DNA from: Lactococcus ileimucosae
GTDB lineage: Bacteria; Bacillota; Bacilli; Lactobacillales; Streptococcaceae
NCBI RefSeq assembly: GCF_943193185.1
Contig: NZ_CALPDE010000001.1
Location: 62,001 to 126,000 of the forward strand
DNA length: 64,000 bases
Reading direction: 5' to 3'
Part shown: positions 43,095 through 53,553 of the stretch, piece after piece
Numbering within the stretch: the first letter of the stretch is position 1
How the letters are laid out: the number at the start of each line of letters is the position of its first letter
Program-made: the position numbers and the translations under genes
The notes under the pieces: model-generated
What the model was told of the DNA's origin: nothing
Seen by the model: only the letters and a program-made list of their open reading frames with translations
Database searches by the model: none

Positions 43095-44765
43095 TTAAAA
43101 TAGACCTGTGATTTTTCCCGACTCGTCAATGTCCATATTCAGAGCTGCTGGTTTTTTAGGTAAACCAGGCATTGTCATGACATCTCCTAATAAGGCCACG
43201 ATAAATCCTGCACCTATCTTTGGCACCAGCTCACGTACGGTCACTTCAAAACCTTCTGGTGCTGCCAAAAGTTTGGGATTATCTGAAAATGAATACTGGG
43301 TCTTGGCCATACAAACGGGAAGTTTATCCCAACCATTTTCCTCAATTTCTTTCAATTGACGTGCTGCTTTTGCAGAAAAGTTAACCTTCTTGCCACCGTA
43401 AATTTGTGTCACAACTGTTGTGATTTTTTCTTCTACTGAGGCTTCTAAATCATAAAGATAGTGGAATTCTTTTGCTTCCTGAGTGAAGATGTTTGTTAGT
43501 TTTTCAGCTAAATCAATTCCGCCGGCGCCGCCCTTTTCAAAGACTTGTGTCAAACTCACAGCAACGCCTTCTGCTTCAACAAGACGTGTTAACTCAGCAA
43601 TCTCGGCCTCAGTATCACTGGCAAATTGATTGATGGCTACAACAATCGGCGTACCGTAACTTGCCATGTTTTTAATGTGCCGCTTCAGATTTGCAAAGCC
43701 TTGGGTAACAGCTGTTACATTTTCTTCAGTGAGTTCTGTTTTAGCAACGCCACCGTGCATTTTTAATGCGCGAAGGGTAGCAACGATAACAATAGCATCA
43801 GGCGTTTTACCCAGCTGACGTGTTTTAATATCGAGGAATTTTTCCCCACCTAGATCTGCACCAAATCCAGCCTCTGTAATGGTCACATCTGCTAATTTTA
43901 AGGCTGTTTTTGTAGCTAAAACAGAGTTACAGCCGTGCGCAATGTTGGCAAAGGGACCGCCGTGCACCAATACCGGTGTTCCTTCGATGGTTTGTGCCAG
44001 ATTTGGCTTAAGCGCATCTTTCAATAGGACCGCAACAGCCCCTTCAATCTCCAAATCGCCCACAGTTACAGGCTGACGATCATAGGTATAAGCTACCACG
44101 ATACGTGAAAGGCGTTCTTTCAGGTCCGTCAATGAAGTAGCCAAACATAAAACAGCCATAATCTCACTGGCTACAGTAATGTCAAAACCGTCCTCACGTG
44201 GCACACCGTTAACCACACTGCCTAAGCCGGCAACAATATGACGGAGTTCGCGGTCATTCATATCCAAGACACGTTTCCAAACCACGCGACGGCTGTCAAT
44301 ATTTAGGGCGTTCCCTTGGAAGATGTGATTATCTAAAAGAGCTGCAATCGCATTATTCGCTGTCGTCATCGCATGAATATCACCAGTAAAATGCAAGTTG
44401 ATGTCTTCCATAGGCAGAACCTGAGCATAGCCGCCACCTGTTGCGCCACCTTTGATTCCCATCACAGGTCCTAAAGAAGGTTCACGCAATGCTACCATGA
44501 CCTTTTGCCCCAAACGAGCAAAGGCATCTGCCAGTCCAACTGTCACCGTCGATTTTCCCTCACCTGCAGGAGTAGGGTTTATCGATGTAACCAGTACAAG
44601 TTTTCCTTCGGCATTACTCTCAAACTTTTTGAGACTTTCAAGCGGTATTTTAGCCTTGTATTTTCCGTAAAGTTCGATATCCTCAAAACTTAAACCGATT
44701 TTTTCAGCGACATCTGTGATGGCTTCCATCTTGCACTCTTGTGCGATTTCGATATCTGTTTTCAT
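43095..44765 (-). CDS. fhs: Formate-tetrahydrofolate ligase
   Basis: A 556-residue cytoplasmic enzyme that makes 10-formyltetrahydrofolate from formate, THF and ATP, feeding purine and formyl-Met-tRNA synthesis. The ATP-binding motif [17 protein letters not shown] is at about residues 66-82, and the family signature [24 protein letters not shown] follows at about 94. Its length is normal. It is followed by a VOC-family gene and a terminator. Confidence 0.96.
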   Translation of the reverse strand: MKTDIEIAQECKMEAITDVAEKIGLSFEDIELYGKYKAKIPLESLKKFESNAEGKLVLVTSINPTPAGEGKSTVTVGLADAFARLGQKVMVALREPSLGPVMGIKGGATGGGYAQVLPMEDINLHFTGDIHAMTTANNAIAALLDNHIFQGNALNIDSRRVVWKRVLDMNDRELRHIVAGLGSVVNGVPREDGFDITVASEIMAVLCLATSLTDLKERLSRIVVAYTYDRQPVTVGDLEIEGAVAVLLKDALKPNLAQTIEGTPVLVHGGPFANIAHGCNSVLATKTALKLADVTITEAGFGADLGGEKFLDIKTRQLGKTPDAIVIVATLRALKMHGGVAKTELTEENVTAVTQGFANLKRHIKNMASYGTPIVVAINQFASDTEAEIAELTRLVEAEGVAVSLTQVFEKGGAGGIDLAEKLTNIFTQEAKEFHYLYDLEASVEEKITTVVTQIYGGKKVNFSAKAARQLKEIEENGWDKLPVCMAKTQYSFSDNPKLLAAPEGFEVTVRELVPKIGAGFIVALLGDVMTMPGLPKKPAALNMDIDESGKITGLF

Positions 44766-44897
44766 CTCTTCAGCGACTCCCTTACTCTTTATAACTTCCC
44801 TATCATTTTAACAAAAACATTTGGAAATTGCTTTGATTAAAAGTGAAATACGCATTTTCACTCATAAAACGTTCGGCTTTTTGATGTGCTCTTTTCT

Positions 44898-45596
44898 TTA
44901 AAGGATAAGTGTTTCCAAGCCCACTTTCATCATATCTGTAAAGGTATTTTGCCGTTCTTCCGCACTAGTTGATTCTCCAGTTACCAAACTGTCTGAGATT
45001 GTCATAATTCCTAAAGTCTGAACATTATGTTTAGCACCCAGATAATAAAGTGCCGCCGCTTCCATCTCCACAGCTTTGACCCCCAGTTTTCCGATGGCAA
45101 GAGTGTCAATGTCACTGTAGAAAAGGTCTGTCGAAAGAACATTTCCCACATGCGTTTGAATGCCTAAGTTTTTAGAGATATGGTAGGCCTTGTCTAACAA
45201 ATCAAAATCCGCAATTTGTGGTAAATCAAACTGAGGCCAGTCATTTTTGATAATGCGTGAAGTCGTTGCTGCCCCTTGCGCCAAAACCAAATCTCTCACG
45301 TGAACCGCTTCATTTAATGCACCTGCTGTGCCAACACGAATCAGTTTTTTCACACCATATTCGGTGATTAACTCATGAGCATAGATAGAGATAGAAGGCA
45401 TACCCATCCCTGTTCCCATAACGGAAATACGATGCCCCTTGTAGAGTCCTGTATAGCCCAACATGCCTCGAATATTGTTGAATTGTTCAGCATCCTTGAG
45501 AAAGTTCTCCGCAATGAACTTGGCACGCAGTGGATCACCGGGCAAGAGGATTTTATCTGCTATTTGACCTTCTTTGGCTTCGATATGAACTGACAT
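44898..45596 (-). CDS. deoD: Purine nucleoside phosphorylase, DeoD type
   Basis: A 232-residue hexameric-type purine nucleoside phosphorylase that converts nucleosides plus phosphate into base and ribose-1-phosphate. The phosphate-binding [15 protein letters not shown] is at about residues 18-32. The signature [16 protein letters not shown] is near 62, and the base-binding VEMEAAALY is near 176. It lies downstream of punA and deoB on the same strand, which fits a nucleoside salvage operon, though a terminator separates it from punA. Confidence 0.95.
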   Translation of the reverse strand: MSVHIEAKEGQIADKILLPGDPLRAKFIAENFLKDAEQFNNIRGMLGYTGLYKGHRISVMGTGMGMPSISIYAHELITEYGVKKLIRVGTAGALNEAVHVRDLVLAQGAATTSRIIKNDWPQFDLPQIADFDLLDKAYHISKNLGIQTHVGNVLSTDLFYSDIDTLAIGKLGVKAVEMEAAALYYLGAKHNVQTLGIMTISDSLVTGESTSAEERQNTFTDMMKVGLETLIL

Positions 45597-45650
45597 AGTT
45601 ACTCCTTACTGTTTTGATTTATTTTAGTGTCTATTTCTTCACTAAAAAAA

Positions 45651-45670
45651 GAAAACGCTAACACGTTTTC
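45651..45670 (-). terminator. Terminator between punA and deoD
   Basis: GAAAACG-loop-CGTTTTC followed on the minus strand by TTTTTTT, placed right after the punA stop codon. Confidence 0.75.
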
Positions 45671-45680
45671 TCTTATTTTA

Positions 45681-46505
45681 TCACATTTTTACTAAAACAT
45701 TCTTAACAAGTGTTTTAAATGTTTCTTTCACACGTTCTGTTGTCTCAACAACCTCCGCGTGGTTAAGTTCACTCTGCATGCCTGCAGCCAGGTTAGTAAT
45801 GCATGAAATACCTAAAACGCGCATTCCTGAATGAACCGCCACAATGACTTCAGGAACAGTCGACATACCTACTGCTGAAGCGCCCAGTGTACGTGCCATG
45901 TGGATTTCAGCCGGAGTTTCATAGGTAGGCCCTGTGAAGCCCATGTAGACACCTTCTTGAACCTTGACTGACATTTCTGTTGCTGTTTCCTTAGCGAGCT
46001 CTTGATAAGCTTTGTCATAAGCTTGTGACATGTCTGGGAAACGCGGACCAATTTCATCGTCGTTAGGACCAATCAGTGGGTTTGTTCCCATAAAATTAAT
46101 ATGGTCACTGATAATCATCAAATCACCAGGCGCAAAGTTCTCGTTTACACCACCTGCGGCATTGGTAACAATGATTGATGGTGTACCAAGAGCTGAGAAA
46201 ACACGTACAGGATAAGTTACCACATCCATTGCATTTCCTTCATAGAAATGGAAACGCCCTTGCATAGCAATGACTTTCTTCCCTGACAAGTCACCATATA
46301 CAAGTTGTCCTGCATGTCCGACAACTGTTGATACAGGGAAATGTGGAATTGTTTCATATTTGATAATAACAGGATTTTCAATTTCTCCTGCTAATTCTCC
46401 CAAGCCTGATCCTAAGATGAGTGCAACGTCAATCTCACCTACACCTTGCGCTTTGAGAAACTTTGTTGTTTCAGCTAACTTTACTTTCACATCCATTTTT
46501 TTCAT
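45681..46505 (-). CDS. punA: Purine nucleoside phosphorylase, trimeric type
   Basis: A 274-residue trimeric purine nucleoside phosphorylase acting on inosine and guanosine. The phosphate-binding GSGLGELAGEIENP is at about residues 32-45, and the signature GHAGQLVYGDLSGKKVIAMQGRFHFYEG follows at about 63. ITNAAGGV is written as VTNAAGGVNENF here. TVPEVIVA completes the active site. It lies 57 bp downstream of deoB and is probably co-transcribed with it. Confidence 0.95.
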   Translation of the reverse strand: MKKMDVKVKLAETTKFLKAQGVGEIDVALILGSGLGELAGEIENPVIIKYETIPHFPVSTVVGHAGQLVYGDLSGKKVIAMQGRFHFYEGNAMDVVTYPVRVFSALGTPSIIVTNAAGGVNENFAPGDLMIISDHINFMGTNPLIGPNDDEIGPRFPDMSQAYDKAYQELAKETATEMSVKVQEGVYMGFTGPTYETPAEIHMARTLGASAVGMSTVPEVIVAVHSGMRVLGISCITNLAAGMQSELNHAEVVETTERVKETFKTLVKNVLVKM

Positions 46506-46562
46506 TCCTTTAATTTTTATTATTCTAGTATCTTCTTCCCTAGCAAACTTTTTAACTGTTAA

Positions 46563-47798
46563 TTAGACCAAGCTTTCAAGGAATGATTCTCCAATTTCGG
46601 CCTTATCAACATTGAAGTTGTCTGCAATAGTGGCAGAAATATCAGCAAAGTGACCCAGAGGCAAAACTTTTGGCTTTTTCAATGAAGGTGAGAAAATAAC
46701 GAGCGGAATATATTCACGTGTATGATCTGTGCCCACATAACTTGGGTCATTACCGTGGTCAGCTGTAATCATCAGTAAGTCGTCTTCTCGCATCGCTTCA
46801 ATAATTTCAGGCAGACGTCCGTCAAAGTCTTCAATAGCCTGACCATAGCCTTCAACATCACGGCGGTGACCATATTTTGCGTCAAAGTCAACCAAGTTAG
46901 TAAAACTAAAGCCCTCAACGAATTCGTCTTTACGCATTGTTTTTAGCAAGCGATCCACGCCATCCATATCGTTTTTGTTGTGTCCCATATCGTATTTGAC
47001 ACCAACAGTATTGAAAATGTCAGAGATTTTTCCTACAGAATATGTATCAACTCCAGCCTTATAAAGTTTTTCCAAAACTGTTTCATCAAATGGACTCAAA
47101 GCATAGTCACGTCGCCCATCTGTACGCGTAAAGTTCCCCGGTGTACCTACATAAGGGCGTGCAATGATGCGGCCAATCATGATGCCTGAACCTTCAAGTG
47201 TGATGGAGCGCACATATTCGCAAATTTTGTACAATTCTTCACGTGAAATAATATCTTCATGTGCCGCAATTTGTAATACAGGATCAGCTGACGTATAAAT
47301 AATCAATTCTCCCGTTTCCATTTGACGTGGGCCAAAATCATCAATTACAGCTGTGCCAGAGTAAGGTTTGTTCGCTTCACGGATAATTTTGCGGCCTGAA
47401 AATTCTTCAATCTTTTGGAGCAAATCTTCAGGATAACCTTCAGGATAAGTTGGGAAAGGGGTTTGAATATTCAAGCCCATGATTTCCCAGTGGCCAGTCA
47501 TTGTATCTTTACCTTTAGAAACTTCTTGTAACTTTGTCACATAGGCTTGAGGACGTTCAGCTGCAGGCACTGTTTTAAGAGGGTTTTCACGCGGAATATT
47601 TCCCCAACCCATGGCTTGAAGATTTGGGACATCCAACCCACGAATTTCTGAAATGTGGCCAATCGTATCTGAGTTAACGTCATTCACTGCTTCATGGGTT
47701 TCTACATCATGGTTAAAGAATTTATCCGCATCTGGTGCAGCTCCAATACCCACTGAATCCATAACGATGAGATGAACACGATTAAATTTCTTAGGCAT
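46563..47798 (-). CDS. deoB: Phosphopentomutase
   Basis: A 411-residue alkaline-phosphatase-superfamily enzyme that interconverts ribose-1-phosphate and ribose-5-phosphate, linking nucleoside breakdown to central metabolism. The N-terminal metal-binding [15 protein letters not shown] (about residues 12-26) and the C-terminal [22 protein letters not shown] contain the metal ligands. The phosphorylated Thr lies in the [10 protein letters not shown] motif (near residue 92). It is the first gene of the deoB-punA unit. Confidence 0.96.
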   Translation of the reverse strand: MPKKFNRVHLIVMDSVGIGAAPDADKFFNHDVETHEAVNDVNSDTIGHISEIRGLDVPNLQAMGWGNIPRENPLKTVPAAERPQAYVTKLQEVSKGKDTMTGHWEIMGLNIQTPFPTYPEGYPEDLLQKIEEFSGRKIIREANKPYSGTAVIDDFGPRQMETGELIIYTSADPVLQIAAHEDIISREELYKICEYVRSITLEGSGIMIGRIIARPYVGTPGNFTRTDGRRDYALSPFDETVLEKLYKAGVDTYSVGKISDIFNTVGVKYDMGHNKNDMDGVDRLLKTMRKDEFVEGFSFTNLVDFDAKYGHRRDVEGYGQAIEDFDGRLPEIIEAMREDDLLMITADHGNDPSYVGTDHTREYIPLVIFSPSLKKPKVLPLGHFADISATIADNFNVDKAEIGESFLESLV

Positions 47799-47877
47799 AA
47801 TATTCTCCTTCTTAATGAACTCTATATAATACTATTATAAACTATTTAACAGCGAATAGGTTTCCAAAGATAAAGTT

Positions 47878-49272
47878 TCAATCAGAAAAACTTTTCTTAT
47901 TCGGAATCTGTCCTCTGATTAAGAAAATAAAGAGGGCTAAGGCTGATAAAGCTACAAAAGAAATCATGAGTAAAACTTCACTATAGTGACCTTTTACAGT
48001 AGACAGAAAGAGGGATAAGTTTACGCCATCGATAAAACGTGAAGAGTAGGTAAAGCCAACAGACATTGCAATATTGATACAGAGATTGTAAAAGCCAATA
48101 GCTGTTCCCTTATTTGCCTTTGGCATTCTTTCAAGGCCTGTATGCATAAGCGGCGCGTACAGCATCGCAAAGGCACATGAACTTAAAATGAGCAATCCTG
48201 CAAAAATAAAGACCGATGCACCCATGAGAAAGGCAGCCAATAGAATCGAAAGAACGATAGCAAGCATTGACACAAGAACGGCTTGAAAAGAGTCAAGCTT
48301 AGAGGCAATCTTTCCTGACAGGCTTCCGACCAATGCCGCAGCCAAACATGCTGGAATAAACATCAGCGATACACCATCCAGCTGCATATGATAAACAGTG
48401 GTTAAGAGGAAGGAAAAAGTATTCAAGGTGAAAGCTGCTTGAGTAGAATAGATGAGAAGAGCTGCGAGCAGCGTAAGGACAAACAACTTATTTTTAAAGA
48501 AATCAATGGTAATAAAAGCATTTTTCTTTTGGGAAATATAAAATAAAAACACCACTGTAGAAAAGATAAAACCCATCAGCACCAACCAAGAAAAGTTTGT
48601 CAGATAGATCATCGCAGTGACAGCTACAGTTGCCACAAGTATAATTCCAAGAGCATCAATATATTTTTTCTCCCCTGATTCCTCAGGAAGATACTTCAAA
48701 AGAAAGGGAATAAAAAAGAGAGAAAGGAGTGGCACGAGAAATAAATTTTGCCAAGCCAGATGGGTAGTGATAAAACCTCCGGTCAATGTTCCAATAACCG
48801 TTGCAATTTGAAAACTCGCGGTGGAAAAACCATAATATTTTTTCTGCTTAGCTGGTGTCACATAACGGGCAACAAAAATAAGATAAAGTGTTTCAGTCGC
48901 ACCTAAACCCGCCGCTTGAATAACTCTGGAAAAGACAACCAGCCAGTAGTTGTGATGCACCACATATCCCAAAAAAGAACCTATAGAAATTAAAAAGATA
49001 CCAAAAATAAGTAAGCTTCGAATACTGATACTGTCTGATAATGATGCATAGACAACTGCTCCCATGCCTATAACTAAACCGGCCAATGTGACTTGCCAAG
49101 CAACTGTACTGGCAGAGACATGAAAATATCCTACCAGCTTGGGCGAAATAATTTTGAATGAATTATCAATGACTAAGGAAAAAATCATGAGTAAAAGAAT
49201 AACAGGAACAGCTTTTCCTATCTGTACTTCACGTGCAGACGTTTGCTTACTTGTAGAAAATTGTGCTTCCAA
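47878..49272 (-). CDS. MFS drug-efflux-type transporter
   Basis: A 464-residue major facilitator with 12-14 helices. The early segments (FSLVIDNSFKIISPKLVGYFHVSASTVAWQVTLAGLVIGMGAVVYASLSD) resemble the TetL/QacA-like (DHA2) branch that exports drugs by proton exchange. GGAGGAT precedes the ATG. A palindrome CGTTTTGTGAAAACG at 49301-49315 may be an operator. The gene is monocistronic. The substrate is unknown. Confidence 0.8.
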   Translation of the reverse strand: MEAQFSTSKQTSAREVQIGKAVPVILLLMIFSLVIDNSFKIISPKLVGYFHVSASTVAWQVTLAGLVIGMGAVVYASLSDSISIRSLLIFGIFLISIGSFLGYVVHHNYWLVVFSRVIQAAGLGATETLYLIFVARYVTPAKQKKYYGFSTASFQIATVIGTLTGGFITTHLAWQNLFLVPLLSLFFIPFLLKYLPEESGEKKYIDALGIILVATVAVTAMIYLTNFSWLVLMGFIFSTVVFLFYISQKKNAFITIDFFKNKLFVLTLLAALLIYSTQAAFTLNTFSFLLTTVYHMQLDGVSLMFIPACLAAALVGSLSGKIASKLDSFQAVLVSMLAIVLSILLAAFLMGASVFIFAGLLILSSCAFAMLYAPLMHTGLERMPKANKGTAIGFYNLCINIAMSVGFTYSSRFIDGVNLSLFLSTVKGHYSEVLLMISFVALSALALFIFLIRGQIPNKKSFSD

Positions 49273-49420
49273 AGAAAATCCTCCGATAGGGTTATTTGAA
49301 CGTTTTGTGAAAACGCTATCTTTAAAACTGAAATCATTATAGTCAATTTACTTATGAAAATGTATTCACTTTGCATAAAAAAGTCAGAAAACCTGTACAA
49401 AATGACAGTGTGCAGCAAAA

Positions 49421-49463
49421 AAATCACTTAATGAGACAGACAAAGTGCCGCATGGAGTGATTT
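49421..49463 (-). terminator. Terminator of the 49492 gene
   Basis: AAATCACT / AGTGATTT stem enclosing a 27-nt loop, followed on the minus strand by a T-run. A second smaller stem (CTAGCT/AGCTAG) lies just before it. Confidence 0.65.
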
Positions 49464-49491
49464 TTACACGCTTGCTAGCTGAGCTAGTTTT

Positions 49492-51174
49492 TTAGTTTGC
49501 TGGATTGATGATGAGGGCTGGGCGCATGCCGCCATAGGCTCCTGAAGAGTTTGTAGACCAGTGTGAAATTAATTCTCCTGCAGCCACAGGTATGTCAGGA
49601 CGCGCCCTCTGAACAAGCCAACCTGTATCAGGATTAGGACTTTGTGATGAAAGCGTACGCGTCCACCAAATTAAATTACCTGCACCTACACGAGAAACTC
49701 TATTAGGAAAAGCACGGCCTGGACCTGATAAGCGTAGCACATCTGCTACAGAAAGAGTAAAAGCACGTGGGGTGCCACCTGAGTCAACTTGAGTGATGTC
49801 AGCCGCAGCATCAGGAAATTGAGCCAAGCTGCTGTCACTCATTATCCAACGCCAGCCGCCTTCCCAAACAATATTTTCATCCAAAATAGCAGGACCTATA
49901 AATGGGACAGAGACAGGTTGAATCATCGCCTGAACTTCTGGGGCAAGAGCTTGGCGCCAAGTATTCAATTCTGCTTCATGTTGTGTCAAGGGGATATTCG
50001 TAATTACACCATTTCGGATAATCATATGATTCCCAGAACCCATGTTTTCAAGGTAGCGGTACTGCTCCCCAGCCATGGTAAAGATACGCCCCGGACGCAT
50101 GGTCGAAAAGTCAAAGGCTGCAGGGGCACTGTCTTCATTAGGCAGTGGGTTTGGTCCATCATCAAACATCACTCCGTTCTGGATACCATGGAGAAGGTCT
50201 GCCAGCTCCGCATGGTGTTGCTCCCCGTCATTGAGGAACTCCTCATGTTGGTCAGGGTGTACCAGTCCACTCTCGACATGGATCCCATAGTAGTAAAAGC
50301 CGTTAAAAACCTTGTCCTCAATGTCAGCTGTCATCTCCGCTGCATCAAGCAGGTAAGAGCTGGCTTGCTCACTGTCCAGTCTGTTGGCCCAGTAAGCCCA
50401 ACCTGTGTTGTGGTCAACCACCCAGAAGTTGCCTATCTTGTCTTCGTTAGGTAAGTTGCTCCACTGGTTCATGGTCATTGGCGCACGGTCTTGTTGTAAG
50501 TTTTGAGCAGTTTGGTTGGTCACTTCTTCTCCCGGCCAGATTGGACCACTGTTGTCAAAGTTTTCGTTTGCTGACCAGTAGGCATCAATTCCATCTCCCG
50601 GATGTGTCGCACCGTCTGTGACCGCATCTGTTGCACCGTTCCCTTCGATCCAGTCCCGCGCATGGCCTGCCGCTGCTGTTCTTAAATCCAGGTTGTCATG
50701 GTTGAAGGTGGGCATATACCATGGGGCATCTTGACCGGAACGTTCCCAACCAAAGATGAGGCTGGCATACTGGTCAAAGGCATTGGACGGATTATTGTTT
50801 GCACGGTCATTGATATTGCCTGCGCTTGGGATCCATGTGGTCCAGTTTTCTACATCGTCACGGCTGGTCCCTGCGACCAGGGGCGTGAAGTTGGCTTCAT
50901 TACGCTGGCGGGTTTCGAGGAACTCGGACAGGCGTATCCGGGCCATGATTGGCCGTTCCCCGTAGTTTTCCACGAAGACGTCCTTGTTTTCGGTGTCTCG
51001 GTTATAGTAGTCGTGGACACGGCCACCGACATTGATGTCCACTTCATTCAGCCGGTCATTGATGGCCCGTTGGTTGAAGGCTTGGAAGGCGAAGGTGCCG
51101 CCTACTGCGAGTAGCAAGAGCGACAGGAGTGCGAGGTTGCGCAGCCGCCGCTGTTTTTTCTTTTCTGGTGTCAT
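49492..51174 (-). CDS. Secreted protein with TasA/SipW-substrate-like start and DUF6273-like end
   Basis: A 560-residue protein. After a basic start, a hydrophobic segment LALLSLLLLAVGGTFAFQAF (about residues 14-33) is followed by DINVGGRVHDYYN and VENYGERPIMARIRL. That layout resembles TasA/camelysin-type exported proteins. The C-terminus (GWLVQRARPDIP ... GGMRPALIINPAN) resembles the DUF6273 domain. No LPxTG or other anchor is visible. The gene is GC-rich: 33 of 60 bases (55 percent) at 50941-51000, against low GC outside it. This suggests foreign origin. Its ribosome binding site is AAAGGAGGAG. No dedicated signal peptidase or partner gene is beside it. Confidence 0.6.
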   Translation of the reverse strand: MTPEKKKQRRLRNLALLSLLLLAVGGTFAFQAFNQRAINDRLNEVDINVGGRVHDYYNRDTENKDVFVENYGERPIMARIRLSEFLETRQRNEANFTPLVAGTSRDDVENWTTWIPSAGNINDRANNNPSNAFDQYASLIFGWERSGQDAPWYMPTFNHDNLDLRTAAAGHARDWIEGNGATDAVTDGATHPGDGIDAYWSANENFDNSGPIWPGEEVTNQTAQNLQQDRAPMTMNQWSNLPNEDKIGNFWVVDHNTGWAYWANRLDSEQASSYLLDAAEMTADIEDKVFNGFYYYGIHVESGLVHPDQHEEFLNDGEQHHAELADLLHGIQNGVMFDDGPNPLPNEDSAPAAFDFSTMRPGRIFTMAGEQYRYLENMGSGNHMIIRNGVITNIPLTQHEAELNTWRQALAPEVQAMIQPVSVPFIGPAILDENIVWEGGWRWIMSDSSLAQFPDAAADITQVDSGGTPRAFTLSVADVLRLSGPGRAFPNRVSRVGAGNLIWWTRTLSSQSPNPDTGWLVQRARPDIPVAAGELISHWSTNSSGAYGGMRPALIINPAN

Positions 51175-51338
51175 AAACTCCTCCTTTGGCGTAACATTTA
51201 CTTTTGGATTTTCATCACATATACATTTCTAATGTTACGTTTACTTTCTGAGTCTATAGTATAAAAAAAAGGTCAAATGAAATGAGTGTTTGATGAGAAA
51301 AATAGCGATTAACGCCCAGTTTATCGCTCCAAAAGAAA

Positions 51339-51358
51339 AAGAGACTGCTCAGTCCCTT
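51339..51358 (-). terminator. Terminator of the copper operon
   Basis: AAGAGACTG / CAGTCCCTT stem (one G-T pair) followed on the minus strand by TTTTTC. It lies 37 bp after the copA stop codon. Confidence 0.7.
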
Positions 51359-51394
51359 CTCTTATCTCTCGATGTACTTTACTTTTAGAAGATT

Positions 51395-53482
51395 TTAGAG
51401 TTTGGCTTTCGTCAAGAGCAGAGAATTCAAAATCACTGATACACTTGATAAACTCATGGCTGCAGCCGCTACCATAGGGTTTAAGAGCCCGAAAGCTGCG
51501 AGAGGAATACCGATAATATTGTAAATAAAAGCCCAGAAGTAGTTTTGCTTAATTTTACGCAAGGTCTTGCGAGAGACGGTAAACAGGTCGATAAGCTTAT
51601 GGATTTTTCCACCCATGATAGTCACATCTCCTGCTTCCATAGCAATATCTGAACCGGTCGCCATCGCAACGCCTACGGTACTGCTGGCCAAGGCGATAGC
51701 ATCATTGATACCATCTCCTACCATAATAGAATGCGGCGTATCTTGAACGATTTGAGCTTTATCCTCTGGTGAAAGATTACTTCTCACCTCGTCTAAATTT
51801 ACAATTTTTTGAATCTTCTTGGCTGAGTTCGCATTATCTCCCGTTAGCATCACTGTACGAATTCCAGCTTTCTTCAACTCGGCCACTGTTTGAACACTTT
51901 CTGCTTTAATAGCAGATTTGAAAGTAGCTGTTGCTCGTAATTTTTCATCGTCTGCCAGATAAATAACAGTATCTGTACTTTCCTCAAACTGAAGTCCCTG
52001 TTCCTCCATGAGTTTCGCATTACCCGCAAAATATCTACGTCCATTAATCTCAGCAGACAGTCCACGACCAGCGATTTCTTTGAGATTTTCTACGTCATAA
52101 GTTTTTTCTGCTTTTACAGCTTGGGCCAAGGGATGATTGGAGTGCTTTTCTAAACTTGCCAATATTTTAAAGTCTTCTGCACTACCGTCAAAGTTTGAAA
52201 GCTCAAATTCTCCTGTGGTAATCGTCCCTGTCTTATCAAAGAAAACTGTTTTTACAGTATTGGTAAGCTCCAGAGCGTTAGCATTTTTCAAGAGTAAGCC
52301 GTTTTTAGCTGCTAGTCCAGTCCCCGAAATAATCGCTGTTGGAGTAGCCAAACCAAGTGCACAAGGGCAAGCAATGACTAATGTCGCTACAGCATGCATA
52401 ATCGCTGTCAGCAAAACACCCGTCACAGCCCATGTGACAATAAAAGTGAGCAAAGAAATAACCAAAACAATCGGAACGAAAACATTTGAAAGCCTATCTG
52501 CAAATTTTTGAATATCTGGTTTAGAGGCTTGTGCTTCTTCCATCAGTTCAACCATACGCGAGATTGTTGAGTCATTAACATCACGAACCACCACTGCCTT
52601 GATTGAACCGTCTAAATTCACAGTACCTTCAAATAATGTTTCATCGTCTCCCTTGACGACTGGCAAAGCTTCTCCTGTAAGATGACTCTCGTCAAAGGAA
52701 GCTTTTCCTTTTAAAATCATGGCATCTAAAGGCACTTTCTCACCTGGAAAAACTTGAATAACGTCACCAATTTGCACTTGTTCTAGAGGAACGTCCCCGT
52801 CTTCTGTATGCACCATTTTCACTCGACTACTCATCAAACGTGTAATGGCTTGAGTGGTCTTCTCTTTGGCATTGTGTTCAAGTACCTTTCCTAAAACAAC
52901 TAATGTAATAATGACCATGGCAGACTCAAAATGCAGCGCATTTTTTTGTCCCATAAAAACAGCTAGAACTAAACTGGAAAAATAAGCAACACTTGTTCCA
53001 AGAGCAACCAGGACATCCATGTTTGCATTGCCATTTTTCAAGGCATGATAAGAGCCTACGTAAAAGCGCCAACCGATAATAAATTGAACAGGTGTGGCTA
53101 AAATCAACTGCAGCACAGGATCGTGCAAGAACATCAGATAGTGTGTCCCCAACAACCCTTCAAACATTGCAATCACTAAAGGTAATGTCAATACAGTTGC
53201 GACAACCAGTGACAGGCGTAAATTTCGATCACGTTTACGTGCTTGCGCCGCAATTTTTTCTTGATGCTTCTTGTCATTTACAATCGCACCATAACCTACT
53301 TTTTCGACAATCTTTATCACCTCTTGGTCGCTAATATTATCATCAAAGATAACTTTTGCCTTTTCTGTGGCTAGATTTACGGTAGCTTCTTTAATCTTAT
53401 CGGAACTGTTCAAAGCTTTAGATACCGTATTTGCACAGTTTGCACAAGTCATTCCAGTTATGACAAAGTTTTGGCTTTTCAT
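51395..53482 (-). CDS. copA: Copper-translocating P1B-type ATPase
   Basis: A 695-residue membrane ATPase that exports Cu(I). It has one N-terminal metal-binding domain with GMTCANC (about residues 10-16), the membrane metal site CPC in IACPCALGLATP (near 374), the phosphorylation motif DKTGT (near 417), TGEALPV and the hinge GDGINDAIAL. The C-terminal membrane helices carry the YN and MSLSS motifs of copper ATPases. It follows copR and copZ on the same strand, with a further copper box (53502-53511) just before its ribosome binding site. Confidence 0.96.
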   Translation of the reverse strand: MKSQNFVITGMTCANCANTVSKALNSSDKIKEATVNLATEKAKVIFDDNISDQEVIKIVEKVGYGAIVNDKKHQEKIAAQARKRDRNLRLSLVVATVLTLPLVIAMFEGLLGTHYLMFLHDPVLQLILATPVQFIIGWRFYVGSYHALKNGNANMDVLVALGTSVAYFSSLVLAVFMGQKNALHFESAMVIITLVVLGKVLEHNAKEKTTQAITRLMSSRVKMVHTEDGDVPLEQVQIGDVIQVFPGEKVPLDAMILKGKASFDESHLTGEALPVVKGDDETLFEGTVNLDGSIKAVVVRDVNDSTISRMVELMEEAQASKPDIQKFADRLSNVFVPIVLVISLLTFIVTWAVTGVLLTAIMHAVATLVIACPCALGLATPTAIISGTGLAAKNGLLLKNANALELTNTVKTVFFDKTGTITTGEFELSNFDGSAEDFKILASLEKHSNHPLAQAVKAEKTYDVENLKEIAGRGLSAEINGRRYFAGNAKLMEEQGLQFEESTDTVIYLADDEKLRATATFKSAIKAESVQTVAELKKAGIRTVMLTGDNANSAKKIQKIVNLDEVRSNLSPEDKAQIVQDTPHSIMVGDGINDAIALASSTVGVAMATGSDIAMEAGDVTIMGGKIHKLIDLFTVSRKTLRKIKQNYFWAFIYNIIGIPLAAFGLLNPMVAAAAMSLSSVSVILNSLLLTKAKL

Positions 53483-53501
53483 TTTCTATCCCTCCATAGT
53501 T

Positions 53502-53511
53502 TACATATGTA
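53502..53511 (-). promoter_or_regulatory. Copper box in the copA leader
   Basis: TACATATGTA exactly matches the CopR box TACANNTGTA and is part of the longer palindrome GTTTACATATGTAAAC. It lies between copZ and copA, only 20 bp before the copA start, so copA may have its own copper-controlled expression or a roadblock site. Confidence 0.65.
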
Positions 53512-53530
53512 AACTTATCTTCCCAGAGAA

Positions 53531-53550
53531 AACTGTCCTTCTGGACAGTT
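53531..53550 (-). terminator. Stem-loop after copZ
   Basis: AACTGTCC-TTCT-GGACAGTT is followed on the minus strand by TTCTCT. It is a weak terminator that would reduce transcription from copZ into copA. Confidence 0.5.
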
Positions 53551-53553
53551 CTC

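Noticed and set aside
49301-49321. cre site or operator before the MFS gene
   Set aside because: TGAAAACGCTATCT matches the cre consensus except for one base, and the overlapping palindrome CGTTTTGTGAAAACG is short. Either could be chance in AT-rich DNA, so it is noted only in the gene entry.
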